DNA from: Mauremys mutica
Lineage: Eukaryota > Chordata > Testudines > Geoemydidae
Assembly (NCBI RefSeq): GCF_020497125.1
Contig: NC_059081.1
Location: forward strand, 63,384,768-63,448,767
Direction: 5' to 3'
DNA length: 64,000 nucleotides
Shown here: positions 1 through 12,260 of the stretch, piece after piece
How positions within the stretch are numbered: the first letter of the stretch is position 1
Layout: each line of letters begins with the position of its first letter
Notes under the pieces: model-generated
Seen by the model: the letters and a program-made list of their open reading frames with translations, nothing else
What the model was told of the DNA's origin: nothing
The model's database searches: none
Translations under genes and position numbers: made by a program

Positions 1-620
1 AGTAATGGTTGCTTTGTCTCGGAGCAGATAAGCACGCTGGCTTTCAGAAACAGAGCTTTCAAAGGGCATATCGGCATGCCTGCAGTAATTCCAAAACAGT
101 GAGAGGGGCCACTTGACTTAAGGGGATTATGGGACGTTTCCGGAGACTGATCAGAGTGCAGTAATGCAATGCCTTGTTCACACTGATGCCAGGGTGTTTC
201 AGCCAATGCGCACCAAGTGTTAATCTTCTCAGCAAGGTGGAGTACCAGGAGCGCTCTAGCCCTGGATTCAGAGCACTCTATGTGCCTTGCCAGTGTGGAC
301 GGGGTAGTGGGCTAGGACACCCGGGGCTGCTTTAATGTGCTCTAACTAGCAAGTGTAGCCAAGCCCCTAGTGTGCAGAAAGCTAGTGTGCAGTAGATTTA
401 CACCCCAACTTGCTGTGCACTAACTCAACACATGGATAAGCCCTTTGCCTCCAGAGTCTTCCCACTTCATAAGAGATATGAGTTAGTAAAAGATCTCAGC
501 CCGTATTTCCTTCCAGGAATGCTGCCTTCCTAAACAAGGAATATGGAAACCTTCATTGTGTTGTGTGTTCTCCCTCTTCATTCTTTGCTTAAGCTCTGCT
601 AGGCAGCATTGTCTGAATCG
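1..620. other. Intronic sequence with one short unclassified repeat
   Basis: No gene is seen. About 225-420 has the look of a short reptile DNA repeat, with phrases such as cagtgtggac and agtgtagcc. The ends could not be fixed. The rest shows nothing recognisable. Confidence 0.4.
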
Positions 621-628
621 CAGCCAGT

Positions 629-690
629 CTGACTCATAGAACGATAGGGTTAGAAGGGACCACAAGGGCCATATGGTTATTGACCCTGAG
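629..690 (-). mobile_element. CR1/L3-type LINE 3' end fragment
   Basis: The phrase catagaac...agaagggaccacaagggcc is the reverse complement of the 3' tail seen in the copies at 8960-9035 and 31870-31915 (ggtcccttctg...). It is a short remnant of about 60 bp. Confidence 0.5.
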
Positions 691-739
691 TCCCTCAATA
701 TCCACTGGCAAAGTGTTCACCGTTGGTAACTACAATGGT

Positions 740-1720
740 TATCATGCCTGACAAACTCACTATGCATAACACCCTTTTGTCATAATATTTATCTAAAGAG
801 TATCTTGTAAGCTACCATATGGAAACTGGTGACACTCTGGTCATTAATATTCTTGTGTGAAATACGTTGAGTCCAAGCAATCCAAGCAGAGATGATAAGC
901 AGGTCTGTCCTAGAGAAAGGAAGGTATATGGACCGGTCCGCCAGCATCAAGCTTTGCGAGCCAATGGATAACGTATTTGCCTCTGTGGTAAACAGAGTTA
1001 TCAAGCTAAATAGGTGAAGGAGAAAACAGCATGGCCTGATTACAAGCAAAAGACATAAATAGAGTAATCAAACCAGCAGGAAAAGGGCCCCAGCTTGCTG
1101 GAAAACAAAAGAGCGTGACTGGAGTCTGAACCCCAGGCTCTGAAGGCAAAGACAACGAAGACATTCTGGTTATCCATCACTCAAGGGACCAAGAGACCTG
1201 TGCTCTTTGAATCTGTGAAAGATGGAATCCCGCAGACATGTGGGTTGAGGAGGATGAGAAATGACTCAGTGAGAAATTGCCTGAAACCACGATTGTGATC
1301 CGCTATGTTGTAGACACGGGCAAGCGTGTTTTACTTGTAACCACTGTCTGTTTCTATTATCCTTGGTTACTATCACTTAAATCACCGTTCTTTATTAATA
1401 AACCTTTGTTTGGTTTTAGCATAAAATCATCTCAGGGCGGTGTATTAAAGTGCAGGCCCTCTGCTAAATTAACAGGCTGAGGTGCGCACTCTCTCTCTGG
1501 AGGCAGTGGACTTGGTAGTTTGTGTGTGTTCAATGTTAGGGGCCGGATACTGCTCTTCCAGGGGGGTTGGGAACTAGACAGTAACCCGCAATGCCAGGCT
1601 GAGACTGGCAGAGTCTCAAGGAGTTTGCTGGGGAGGTAGACAAACCGCTGACACACAGTTTAAGCTCCTGTAAAGCTTTCTCTTGCTGAGGCAGAGGGTA
1701 ATACAGTGGCTTACAGTTCT
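740..1720 (+). mobile_element. Possible LTR-like or unclassified repeat
   Basis: This is a mixed-composition stretch with a late AATAAA-type signal (taataaacc near 1397) followed by GT-rich sequence, and no coding similarity. The layout resembles a degraded solo LTR. No clean TG...CA ends or target duplication were found, so the class is uncertain. Confidence 0.28.
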
Positions 1721-2917
1721 GGACGCCGTGACAAAACATCCCAATGGCCAACGTCAGTGATACCGAAGCAGAGGAATTGTGATGAGAATGCCATCTGCTA
1801 AAGAAGACTGGATGGCCAAATTCAAAGCACATTGAAATAAAATCTCTGGCTCAAGTAAATCCAGAGGTAACACAAGACACTCTGGGCCAGATGCTGTTCT
1901 CCACTGCATGGGTGTACCTCTGGAATAACTCCATCAGCAGGGTGACTCCACGGATACATTAGTGCAACAGAGATCACAATCTCTCCTTGCTTAGTAAAAG
2001 AACTCTCAAGCTATCTATGGAAATTGACACACCTTCCAATACCTGCCAGTGGAGAATTACTAGGTTTTGTTTTGCTTTTTAACAGTAGTCAGAGCTACTT
2101 GCTAACAATTTTGAGTGGATGAAGTGATTGCTGTGAGTCAGAATGTGGGAAAGAGAAACTTTCAGATACTCAATCTAGTATTTACTGAAAAGAAAACAAA
2201 AAAATCCTGGATCAGCCTTGCAAGAAAAGATAAATGGTGACATCCTGGGTGAAAACGATGCTGGTAGTGAGCGACACTTCAAAAGAAACTTCACCAGCAT
2301 CCTCTGCCAAAGATCAAAATGGAATGACCTATATTGTTCCTCCCACTATAAGGAAACTGAGCAACTTACAGAAAAATTGGTGCCTTCCTTTAGTTTTCTT
2401 TCACTCAAAATAACAGAGCACGTGGGCTGATCAGCATTTTTTCAATTTCACTGAAATTTCAAATTTTGAAATAAAAAAAAATTGAGTTGGACAAACTTTT
2501 GAATTGAAAAAGAAACCTGGTGAAATGCTTCTCGTCTCCCCCTTCCCCCATTATCCCTATATAGCACCATGATGGGGTAAAGAATCTGTAAGGAAAGTTC
2601 CCATATGCGTAGAGTAATTTGCTACTGTTGTGCCAAAGCATGGGAGACATTTGGAGAAGTCAAAGGGTGGCATTTCACGCTGGAGTGCAGAGTTCTGTGG
2701 ATGAGCAGCAGAAGGGAGAGCTGCATGCTGCAGCTGAATAAACAGCCTCTGACTTTTGTGGTGCATGCACAGAGAAAAGACCAGAAGTATTGTAATGGTG
2801 GTTTATAAGCTCTCCTTGCTTTCATAAGAAGAACACCACAATATAAGTGTTCATGATTTTCATTAGTTGACCATATCTATCCCAAGCTGTTCCAAAGACT
2901 GTAAATTCAAAGGTTAA

Positions 2918-3140
2918 GAACATAAGAAAGGCCAAACTGGGTCAGACCAAAGGTCCATCTAGCCCAGTAGCCCGTTTTCCAACAGCAGCCAATTCCAGGT
3001 GCCCGAGAGGGAATGAACAGAATGCTCTATCCCCTGTCACCCATTCCCAGCTTCTGGCAAACAGACGGTTCTGAGCATCTGTACGTCCCACTGACAGCAG
3101 TCTGAGGGGTGAGTGCTTGAGCACCTTTGAAAATATATCA
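2918..3140 (-). mobile_element. CR1 LINE 3' fragment
   Basis: It begins aagaacataagaaaggcc and continues with the ggtcagaccaaaggtccatc block, the reverse complement of the CR1 3' end. It is a second, more diverged copy just left of the large CR1, in the same orientation. It is truncated after about 220 bp. Confidence 0.85.
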
Positions 3141-3567
3141 ACAGGTGCATGATACAATTTATAAAAAAAAAAAACAGTTCCAACAGAAGAGCAGGCTGCT
3201 GAATGAGCAGATCATTTATTTACATGCCTAAATATGGGCTTTGAAGTATCCAGGTTTCAATATTTTTGGCCCAATACTCCTAGACAGAAGCTCTATTAAG
3301 AACATAAGAACGGCCATACTGAGTCAGACCAAAGGTCCATCCAGCCCAGTATCCTGTCTACTGACTGTGGCCAATGCCAGGTGCCCCAGAGGGAGTGAAC
3401 CTAACAGGTAATGATCAAGTGATCTCTCTCCTGCCATCCATCTCCACCCTCTGACAAACAGAGGCTAGGGACATCATTTCTTACCCATCCTGGCTAATAG
3501 CCATTAATGGACTTAACCTCCATGAATTTATCCAGTTGTCTTTTAAACCCTGTTATAGTCCTAGCCT

Positions 3568-6415
3568 TCACAACCTCCTCAGGCAAGGAGTTCCACTGAT
3601 TGTGCGCTGTGTTTTAAATCTGCTGCCCATTAATTTCATTTGGTAGCCCCTAGTTCTTATATTATGGGAAAAATTAAATAACTTTTCCTTATTCACTTTC
3701 CCCACACCACTCATGATTTTATATACCTGTATCATATCTCCCCTTAGTCTCCTCTTTTCCAAGCTGAAAAGTCCTAGCCTCTTTAATCTCTCCTCATATG
3801 GGACCCGTTCCAAACCCCTAATCATTTTAGTTGCCCTTTTCTGAACTTTTTCTAATGCCAGTATATCTTTTTTGAGATGAGGACACCACATCTGCATGCA
3901 GTATTCAAGATATGGGCGTACCATGGATTTATATAAGGGCAATAAGACATTCTCCATCTTATTCTCTATCCCTTTTTTAATGATTCCTAACATCCTGTTT
4001 GCTTTTTTGACTGCTGCTGCACACTGCATGGACGTCTTCAGAGAACTATCCACAATGACTCCAAGATCTCTTTCCTGATTAGTTGTAGCTAAATTAGCTC
4101 CCATAATATTGTATGTATAGTTGGGGTTATTTTTCCAATGTGCATTACTTTACATTTATCCACATTAAATTTCATTTGCCATTTTGTTGCCCAATCACTT
4201 AGTTTTGTGAGATCTTTTTGAAGTTCTTCACAGTCTGCTTTGGTCTTAACTATCTTGAGCAGTTTAGTATCATCTGCAAACTTTGCCACCTCACTGTTTA
4301 CCCCTTTCTCCAGATCATTTATGAATAAGTTAAATAGGATTGGTCCTAGGACTGAGGAACACCACTAGTTACCCCTCTCCATTCTGAGAATTGACCATTT
4401 ATTCCTACTCTTTGTTCCCTGTCTTTTAACCAGTTCTCAATCCATGAAAGGATTTTCCCTCTTATCTCATAACAACTTAATTTACGTAAGAGCCTTTGGT
4501 GAAGGACTTTGTCAAAGGCTAAAATCTAGAGTACGCCATGTCCACTGTATCCCCTTTGCCCACATGTTTGTTGACCCCTTCAAAGATTAGTAGGACATGA
4601 TTTCCCTTTACAGAAACCATGTTGACTTTTGCCCAACAAGTTATGTTCTTCTATGCGTCTGACAATTTTATTCTTTACTATTGTTTCAACTAATTTGCCC
4701 GGTACTGACGTTAGACTTACTGGTCTGTAATTGCCGGGATCAACTCTAGAGACCTTTTTAAATAGCGGCATTATATTAGCTATCTTCCAGTCATTGGGTA
4801 CAGTTGCCGATTTAAAGGACAGGTTACAAACCACAGTTAATAGTTCCACAATTTCACATTTGAGTTCTTTCCGAACTCATGGGTGAATGCCATCTGGTCC
4901 CGATGACTTGTTACTGTTAAGTTTATCAATTAATTCCAAAATCTCCACAAGTGACACTTCAATCTGTGACTATTCCTCAGATTTGTCACCTATTAAGGAC
5001 AGCTCAGGTTTGGGAATCTCCCTGACATCCTCAGTTGTGAAGACTGAAGCAAATAATTAATTTAGTTTCTCCGCAATTACTTTACGTCTTTAAGTGCTCC
5101 TTTTGTATCTCGGTCGGCCAGGGGCCCAACTGGTTGTTTAGCAGGCTTCCTGCTTCTACTTAAAAAACATTTTGTTATTACCTTTGGAGTTTTTGGCTAG
5201 CTGTTCTTCAAACTCCTTTTTAGCATTTCTTATTACATTTTTACATTTAATTTGGCAGTGTTTATGCTCCTTTCTATTTACCTCACTAGGATTTGATTTC
5301 CACTTTTTAAAAGATGCCTTTTTATCTCTCACTGCTTCTTTTACACGGTTGTTAAGACACAGTGGCTCTTTTTTAGTTCTTTTACTGTGTTTTTTAATTT
5401 GGAGGTATACATTTAATTTGGGCCTCTATTATGATGTTTTTGAAAAGTGTCCATGCAGCTTGCAGGGATTTCACTCTAGTCACTGTACCTTTTAATTTCT
5501 GTTTAACTAACCTCCTCATTTTTGCATAGTTCCCCTTTCTGAAATTAAATGCCACAATGTTGAGGTGTTCTTCCCACCCCAGGAATATTAAATGTTGTTA
5601 TATTATGGTCACTATTTCCAAGCGGTCCTGTTATAGTTACCTCTTGGACCAGATCCTGCACTCCACTCAGGACTAAATTGAGAATTGCCTCTCCCCTTGT
5701 GGGTTCCCGTACCAGCTGCTCCAAGAAGCAGTCATTTAAAGTATCGAGAAATTTTGTCTCTGCATTTTGTCCTGAGGTGACATGTTCCCAGTCAATGTGG
5801 GGATAATTGAAATCCCCCACTATTATCAAGTTCTTTATTTTGATAGCCCCTCTAATCTCTCTTAGCATTTCATCGTCACTATCACTGTCCTGGTCAGGTG
5901 ATCGATAATAGATCCCTGCTGTTATGTTCTTATTAGAGCATGGAATTACTATCCATAGAGAGTCTATGGAAGATGTGGATTCATTTACGATTTTTACTTC
6001 ATTTGATTCTATATTTTCTTTCACGTATAATGCCACTCCCCCCCTCCCCCGATCCTGCACGACCTGTTCTGTCCTTCTGATATATTTGGTACCCTGGAAT
6101 GACTGTGTCCCATTGATTGTCCCCACTCCACCAGGTTTCTGTGATGCCTATTATATCGATATCCTCCTTTAACACGAGGCACTCTAGTTCACCCACCTTA
6201 TTTTTTAGACTTCTAGCATTTGTGTACAAGCACTTTAAAAACCGGTCACTGTTTATTTGTCTGCTCTTTTCTGATGTGTCAGCTTCTTTTTTATGTGAAT
6301 GTTTCTCATCTGATATGGCCCAAACCTTATCCTCTTCCATCCTCTCCTCCTGACTAGAACCTAGAGAATCTCTAGCAATAGACTCTCCTCTAAGAGAAGT
6401 CTCTGCCTGATCCAC
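3568..6415 (-). pseudogene. CR1 ORF2 (endonuclease and reverse transcriptase), broken
   Basis: The decayed ORF2 is spread over at least five open pieces. Pieces 6415-5999 and 6126-5545 carry the endonuclease: LYTNARSLKNK near its start, ITETWW, GDFNYPHIDWE and GNSDH near its end are the metal- and DNA-binding landmarks of the APE-type fold. Piece 4849-4580 has the RT block NYRPVSLTSVPGKLVE followed by QHGFCKGKSC. Piece 4289-4089 has the polymerase motif FADDTKLL. Piece 4104-3568 is the C-terminal region with RPYLEYCMQMWCPHLKKD. Frameshifts separate the pieces (for example around 6050 and 4100), and stops fill 4850-5545. It would have nicked target DNA and primed cDNA synthesis. It cannot do so now. 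Confidence 0.9.
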
Positions 6416-6450
6416 ACGCTCCGCTGCAGCAATCGGCTTTCCCCCATCTC

Positions 6451-6909
6451 TTAGTTTAAAAACTGCTCTGCAACCTTTTTAATGTTAAGTGCCAGCAGTC
6501 TGGAGCCACTGTGGTTTAGGTGGAGCCCATCCTTCCTGTATAGGCTTCCCCTATCCCAAAAGTTTCCCCAATTCCTACTAAATCTACACCCCTCCTCTCT
6601 ACACCATCGTCTCATCCACACATTGAGACTCTGAAGCTCTGCCTGCCTACCTGGCCCTGCACGTGGAACTGAGAATGCTACCACAGAGGTCCTGGATTTC
6701 AGTCTCTTTCCTAGCAGCCTAAATTTGGCTGCCAGGACGTCTCTCCTACCCTTCCCTATGTCACTGGTACCTATGTACCACAACCACTGGTTCCACCCCA
6801 GAACTACACATAAGATTATCTTGATGCCTGGAGAGATCTGCAACCTATTAGTGGAAATATACCAATAAATCCAGTCATGGAATTCAATAAAATAATTACG
6901 CCAGGGCAA
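6451..6909 (-). pseudogene. CR1 ORF1 esterase-like segment
   Basis: An open frame of 152 codons. The C-terminal half reads GTSDIGKGRRDVLAAKF, then LYRKDGLHLNHSGSRLL and KVAEQFLN. The spacing of GTSDI to the DGLHLN...G block is that of the SGNH/GDSL-like esterase domain found in ORF1 of CR1 elements, with Asp and His as catalytic candidates. The N-terminal residues do not look like the family, and the upstream part of ORF1 is missing or decayed. Known CR1 ORF1 proteins bind RNA and may act on lipids. This copy is a fragment and is unlikely to be expressed. It lies directly upstream of the endonuclease-coding frame, as in intact elements. Confidence 0.75.
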
Positions 6910-7805
6910 ATCAGAGATTTGTGCAGGCTCCTCCCGAGAGGGGCATGCAAATTAGATGCTCACTTGCACATGCACCAAATCTGGTCCTATCTGGGGACCG
7001 AAGATCAGGCCCTGTACGTCTTTGGAATATTTTACTCTGTGACAGCTGGGTCCATAATTCAGGTTTTAAAGGCATTTTTTTTCCACCTTGATGTGTTGCA
7101 TGAAGGAAAGTGGCAGGGAGAGGCTTAAACATGGGTTCAGAATGCACCCACAGAAACTGCACTCCGAGCATTGTGACCTGGCACATGGGGTCACATCGCC
7201 ACTTAGGTTTGGTGACTCATGCTGTGCCCTTGCAAAACAGCAGCCCTCTAGTGGTCAAGCCTGAATATAACACTTGCAATTACCGGCAGGAATGGGAATA
7301 GTGGCTTCTTTATAGGATTTTCACATCAAAGCTTCATAGACATCTTCTACATTAAAGGAGTAGCTACCCTTTGTTTCCTGTACAGGTACAGCTGTCTCTC
7401 CTCAGCGATGATGTTTTTCATTAGCCACCACAGATTTCACTGCTTTCTTCCTTACCACAGACTTTAAATGCAATGAATCTCATCATACAATGGAAAGAAG
7501 GTTCTAAGATGGGGTTTTTTTATTGTTTGTATGTTTTATTGTAAAACCAGAGTTCCACTGTTGATTTGCAGGGGGGGACTTTTATATATGTCCTTTAAGG
7601 TGCCTCAGTTAAAACCCCCATCACGGTCTGGCTGCTTGGCCCTCATGTGGATGCACAAGGAAAGGATGCAGGGCACCTTTCCCCTCCCATCTGGTCTCCA
7701 TGTTCATGAACCAGCCACAATGTATCTGATGAGCACATGCCCAGCTCCCCTTCCGGGATCCTCACAGATGCTAGCTGCCGTGTGGGGAGAAGGGTATGCA
7801 GAATT
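6910..7805. other. Intronic stretch, nothing recognised
   Basis: Open frames exist on both strands but overlap each other and match no family. There is a short T-rich run near 7511-7522. No repeat boundary was seen. Confidence 0.35.
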
Positions 7806-8284
7806 TAGGGACATGGTCATGATAGAGGTATATAAAATCATGAGTGATGTTGAGAAAGTGGATAAGAAAAAGTTATTTACTTATTCCCATAATACAAGAA
7901 CTAGGGGTCACCAAATGAAATTAATAGGCAGCAGGTTTAAAACAAATAAAAGGAAGTTCTTCTTCACGCAGCGCACAGTCAACTTGTGGAACTCCTTACC
8001 TGAGGAGGTTGTGAAGGCTAGGACTATAACAATGTTTAAAAGGGGACTGGATAAATTCATGGTGGCTAAGTCCATAAATGGCTATTAGCCAGGATGGGTA
8101 AGAATGGTGTCCCTAGCCTCTGTTCGTCACAGGATGGAGATGGATGGCAGGAGAGAGATCACTTGATCATTGCCTGTTAGGTTCACTCCCTCTGGGGCAC
8201 CTGGCATTGGCCACTGTCGGTAGACAGATACTGGGCTAGATGGACCTTTGGTCTGACCCAGTACGGCCGTTCTTATGTTCTTAT
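7806..8284 (+). mobile_element. CR1 LINE 3' fragment with RT C-terminus
   Basis: A plus-strand copy. The translation contains [19 protein letters not shown], then [16 protein letters not shown] and [13 protein letters not shown], equivalent to the C-terminal end of ORF2. The tail ends ccgttcttatgttcttatgg at about 8284. The frame is still open to its natural stop near 8088, so this copy is younger than the one at 2918-3140. Confidence 0.9.
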
Positions 8285-8654
8285 GGTCCTACTGCCATCA
8301 CTGTGCACCAGCTAGCAGAGCTAGGTGGGAACCGGGGGTGGTGGTGAGATTACGTCTTCTCCATGGGTGGCATAGTTACCATGCCATGTATGCTGCCTGA
8401 AAGCCCCTTTCCCAGTGATTTCAATGCAGGCGTAACACAGCAGCTTCTGTCGTACACATTTTCAGACCAAATTCTGCACTTCCCTGGACTCATGCTCAGA
8501 GTATCTAAGGAGAGGGTGAGAAAAAGGTGGCTGAAAGCCACCTTTCCAAACTGCTGATCCTGGAGCGATCCCTTAAGGGCACAGATCATCTAAAGTGTTG
8601 CGTATTCTGCTCCTAGCTCTGTTACACCATTCTGCGACTGCTAGCAGCAACTAT

Positions 8655-9035
8655 CTCCAACAGCTGGTGATGGGACACTAGATGGGGCGGGCTCCAAGTT
8701 ACTACAGAAAATTCTTTCTCAGGTGCCTGGCCATTGGGTCTCGCTCAGTGTCCAACTGATCACCATATTTGGGGTCAGGAAGGAATTTCCCCTGGATCAG
8801 ATTGGCAGAGACTCTGGGATTTTTTGCCTGTCCCTGCAGCATGGGGCTTGGGTCACTTGCAGGTTTAAACTATGTAAATGGGAACTCAAAGTCTTTAAAT
8901 CATGATTTGAGGACTTCAGTAACTCAGCCAAAGGTTAGGGGTTTATTACAGGAGTGGGCGGGTGAGGTTCTGTGGCCTGTAAGTCAGACTAAATCATCGA
9001 GATGTTCCCTTCTGGCCTTAAAGTCTATGAGTCCC
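8655..9035 (+). mobile_element. CR1/L3-like LINE 3' end
   Basis: It shares an ordered series of blocks with 31490-31915: gatgggacactag, tactacag, ccatatttggggtc/tcatatttggggtcggg, ggaaggaattt, gggtcactt, gtctttaaa, and a tail of tcccttctgg..ttaaagtctatgagt. Two copies in the same orientation in one gene allowed the alignment. The class is inferred from the tail. Confidence 0.65.
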
Positions 9036-9258
9036 TACCTCTCCCTGCCCCCAACATACCTCTGACACAGGGGGAGGGGACAGTGGGCGGCCTATGGAAA
9101 TGTTCACTTCATACTACTCAGGGGATTGTTTTACATTCAGGGAATCAGTGATGCCCCTTTAGGTCAATACAAAGCAGTTGAAATATAGTCAAAGATCCGG
9201 TCCAATATCTCAATAAGAAATTTGGGAGTGGACCCAGACATTCCAAGTCCCCTATCAC

Positions 9259-11175
9259 TAGGGTGACCAGACGTCCCGTTTTTAAAGGGACAGTCCGCTA
9301 TTTCAGCTATCCTGCAGGTGTCCCCACTTTTTCTTAAAAACAGGCAAATTGTCCTGTATTTTCTGTCTCCTCACCTACTGGCAGGTCCTGCTACTGGCCG
9401 GATCCCTGCTCTCCAGCTGCAACCCATAGCCAGGGCCGGCTTTAGGAAGTGCAGGGCCCAATTCGAACAGTTTCGGCGGGGCCCCGGCAGGGATGACTTA
9501 AAAAAAAATGTAAAAAAACACGTGGGGCTTGTACTCATCGGGCGGTGCTCCGAGTCTTCGGCGGCACTTCGGCAACGGGTCCTTCACTCACTCCAGGTCT
9601 CCGGCGGCACTGAAGGACCCGCTGCCGAAGTGCCACCGAAGACCCAGAGCAAGTGAAGGACCTGCCGCTGAAGTGCCACTGAAGACCCGGAACGCTGCCA
9701 GGTGAGTAAAAATTAAAAAGGCGCCTCTAGCCAGGGAAGGGATTCTCACTGCGTGCGGGGCCCTCTTAGGCATGGGGCCCAATTCAGGGGAATTGGTGGA
9801 ATAGGCCTAAAGCCGGCCCTGCCCATAGCAACCTTTGAGAGAAGGTTGCTATGCCACATGGTGTACCGCCCGCCAGCAGTGAGTGGAGGGGTCCAGTGAT
9901 TGACAGTGGGGGTGGGTGTGCAAGGCTGGCGGACGCATGGAGCTGGCTGCTCTGTCAGCACAGCCCCCGCTGTACGCCGGCTCTCGGCGAGCAGCCCCCC
10001 CCCACATCCTGTTTGCAGCCAGTCCTAGTTTACTAGGTTACGTGTTGCCTCTGCTAACCACCCAGCTGCCCTTTACGTGCTCCCCCTCTCACTATCTTCT
10101 CCCTGCTTTGCCCCTTCACCACCACGCCAGCCCGGCTGCCCCTCCATTTCCCCAGCGGCAGGGCGCGTCCCGCTCCCAGCGCTGTGCGGAGACCCAGCCC
10201 CCCGGTCCTAGTGCTCAGCTCCCCAACAGCCTGGCCGGCGGGCTCCTACCTTCCCCCACTGCACGTGGCTGGGCCGGCCCCCTGAGAAAGCCCAAGAGCC
10301 TCTGGCCCAGGGTTCTGGCCAGGAGGAGCCAAGCCCGGCATGTGCCAAAGCCCCCCAGAGAGCTGGCACGGGGAAGCCTCTCCGCCCCTCAGCTAAGCCC
10401 TGGAGTGGGGGGTGGGGGAGTGGGGAGGAAGCGATTTCCAGCCTGTTCACACCCTGACCCTGCAGGCTTCACAGTAGGCCCCCGGGCAGGGGCTTAGCAC
10501 CATCTTTGCCCACCGCCTGCCTCGGGCCCTGCCCCCAGGGAGCTGCTTTTTCCCTTCGGCACCCTGCCCTGCTGAGCCGCCCCTCTGGCCAGGTTCACTG
10601 AAGCCCCTGCAGTCAGGTTCTCTGGGCCCTGGTGCACAATGCATCCTTAGGGCTTAACCTCTTCCTGCCCACGCTGTAGCCTGGCAGTCTGTAGCTGCCT
10701 TTCCACACTGTGCAGGTAGGAAGGGACAAGCTGCTTCCAGCCACAGGGGAGTGGGTGGTGTGGGGAGAGAGCCAGGTGACCCTGCATGCCCCCCCACGTG
10801 TTGCCTCCAGAAGATGCAGTGGCAGGTACCAGGAGAGGTGGGTCCGTCCCAGGGGCCCAGCCAGGCACGGACGGTGGAGAGTGCGAGGCAGGGAGCGTCG
10901 GGTTGGTCAAATCCCCACCCCTCCTATGTGAGAGAGAGGTGTACGGGAGTGTGTGGGTGTCACCTCTGCCTGTGAACCCTAAAGCCTTAACGATAAGAAG
11001 GTAAATAAAAAGACTCCAGCTACACAGTATTTCTTTTTAACAGGGGCTCAGTCAACTTGATGTTAATTTGAACGTTTATCCTGCATATTTCTGACTGATT
11101 ACTCATAGTCAAGCAAGTTCAATGGCAATTTTATGAGGTGGCTTGTATTCAGCATAGGGAAATAGGGTCACCCTA
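9259..11175. mobile_element. hAT-type DNA transposon, non-autonomous, host of a nested hAT
   Basis: The ends are inverted, with tagggtgacc on the left and ggtcacccta on the right. They are flanked by a perfect 8 bp duplication, cctatcac, at 9251-9258 and 11176-11183. The 8 bp duplication is the hAT hallmark. The interior, without the nested copy, is GC-rich (about 9840-10960) and contains open frames with no resemblance to transposase, so it probably moved in trans. Confidence 0.85.
9431..9821. mobile_element. hAT-type DNA transposon nested inside 9259-11175
   Basis: The terminal inverted repeat is cagggccggctttagg, matched exactly at the right end (cctaaagccggccctg). The 8 bp target duplication cccatagc lies at 9423-9430 and 9822-9829. 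It is 391 bp with no transposase. The interior has partial internal symmetry (cggcactgaag and cttcggcggcact). Confidence 0.93.
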
Positions 11176-12252
11176 CCTATCACTCACGCTGAGCAGATGT
11201 GTGTCTGAATACACAATGTGCCTTTCTTCTAAGACATGAACAAAGACTTTTCCAGCCCAGCTCAGTATATATTTGTGGGTAGTGAAAGTGATGCCTGGTA
11301 GTAAATTGCTCTGAACCATTCCTACTGACTGACAAAGTTTTGAACTACTGCCATTCAGCAAAGCAAATCCTCAGCAATTATTACACAGACAAAAGTAAAG
11401 CTCTGGGAGGAAAGAATAATTTTCTGCACATATTGATGAAGAGAGTGAGAGCATGAAATAAGGTCACAGAGATTGCTCAGTAGCTGCTCATATTATTCCT
11501 CATTTCAGCTGAAGGCGAGGGCAAGTGTTGGCACCAGGTTGTCCACTTAATAGCCATTTGTTTGAGGTTGGAATTGTTACTGTGAGATCGCCTCGATTTA
11601 TCTTTGGGACACAGAAATAGTGACGAAAAACAATTCGAGTCAAGGAAGTGCACTGATCGTGGAGCTTTTCCTTGCCAAGTTTTCTTGCCACGACGCATTC
11701 AGGGGCCTGGATGAGAAGCAAGGCTAGGGAAGAGGGGAACTTATGGAAGACACTGGAGCTCTGCAGCAGGGTACACAAGAGATTTGACATGTCGACCCTG
11801 ACAGCTATCCAGGGGCCTGATTCACAGGCGTGAAAAGCCCCCTTTGAGCAGCAGCCTTATTAAAACCATGGAAACCTCCCACCCAAAACAGCATCTTCAT
11901 AACCTTTGAGAGAAGGTTGCTAAGCCACATGGCCGGAAAGCAAGAAAAGGAGCAGCTAAGTTGTTCCACGCCCCATCTCCACTCCATTCATTAGTTCTCA
12001 TTCTCACGTTCCACCCACCCACAACTCTGTCTCTCCAGCCTTCAGCGGGAACAACCCAACCTGCATCTTTAACTCAATACCCAAGCTCGCCTATGCAGGA
12101 CTTCAGTTCTGACATTTCTATATTTAAAAAAATCACCGGCAACATAGATCACTGATTCCTCCTTTATCCTAAAAATTACAGAGAAACAAAGCTCCCGGCT
12201 CCTGTTTGCAGTCTGACACCAGATCTCACTTACTCATACCAGTATGAACAGA
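11176..12252. other. Intronic stretch, little recognised
   Basis: No gene is seen. A 31-base near-match to 9831-9861 occurs at 11904-11934. The open frames on the minus strand have no family match. Confidence 0.35.
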
Positions 12253-12260
12253 GTGATAAA

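Larger units (their letters stand above)
3298..6909 (-). mobile_element. CR1 LINE, near full length, inactivated
   Basis: This non-LTR retrotransposon reads from about 6909 (5') to 3298 (3'). In order on the minus strand it carries an ORF1 esterase-like segment, an apurinic endonuclease domain, a reverse transcriptase and the 3' tail ending in the gttcttatgttctta microsatellite typical of amniote CR1. Several frameshifts and stops break ORF2. At about 3.6 kb it is the most complete LINE here. No target duplication is expected for CR1 and none was looked for in detail. The 5' boundary is uncertain because nothing recognisable as ORF1 lies beyond 6909. Confidence 0.9.

Noticed and set aside
9916..10497. 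193-codon plus-strand open frame
   Set aside because: It lies inside the GC-rich interior of a hAT element, is Pro/Ala/Ser-rich from composition, has no family match, and overlaps other open frames.
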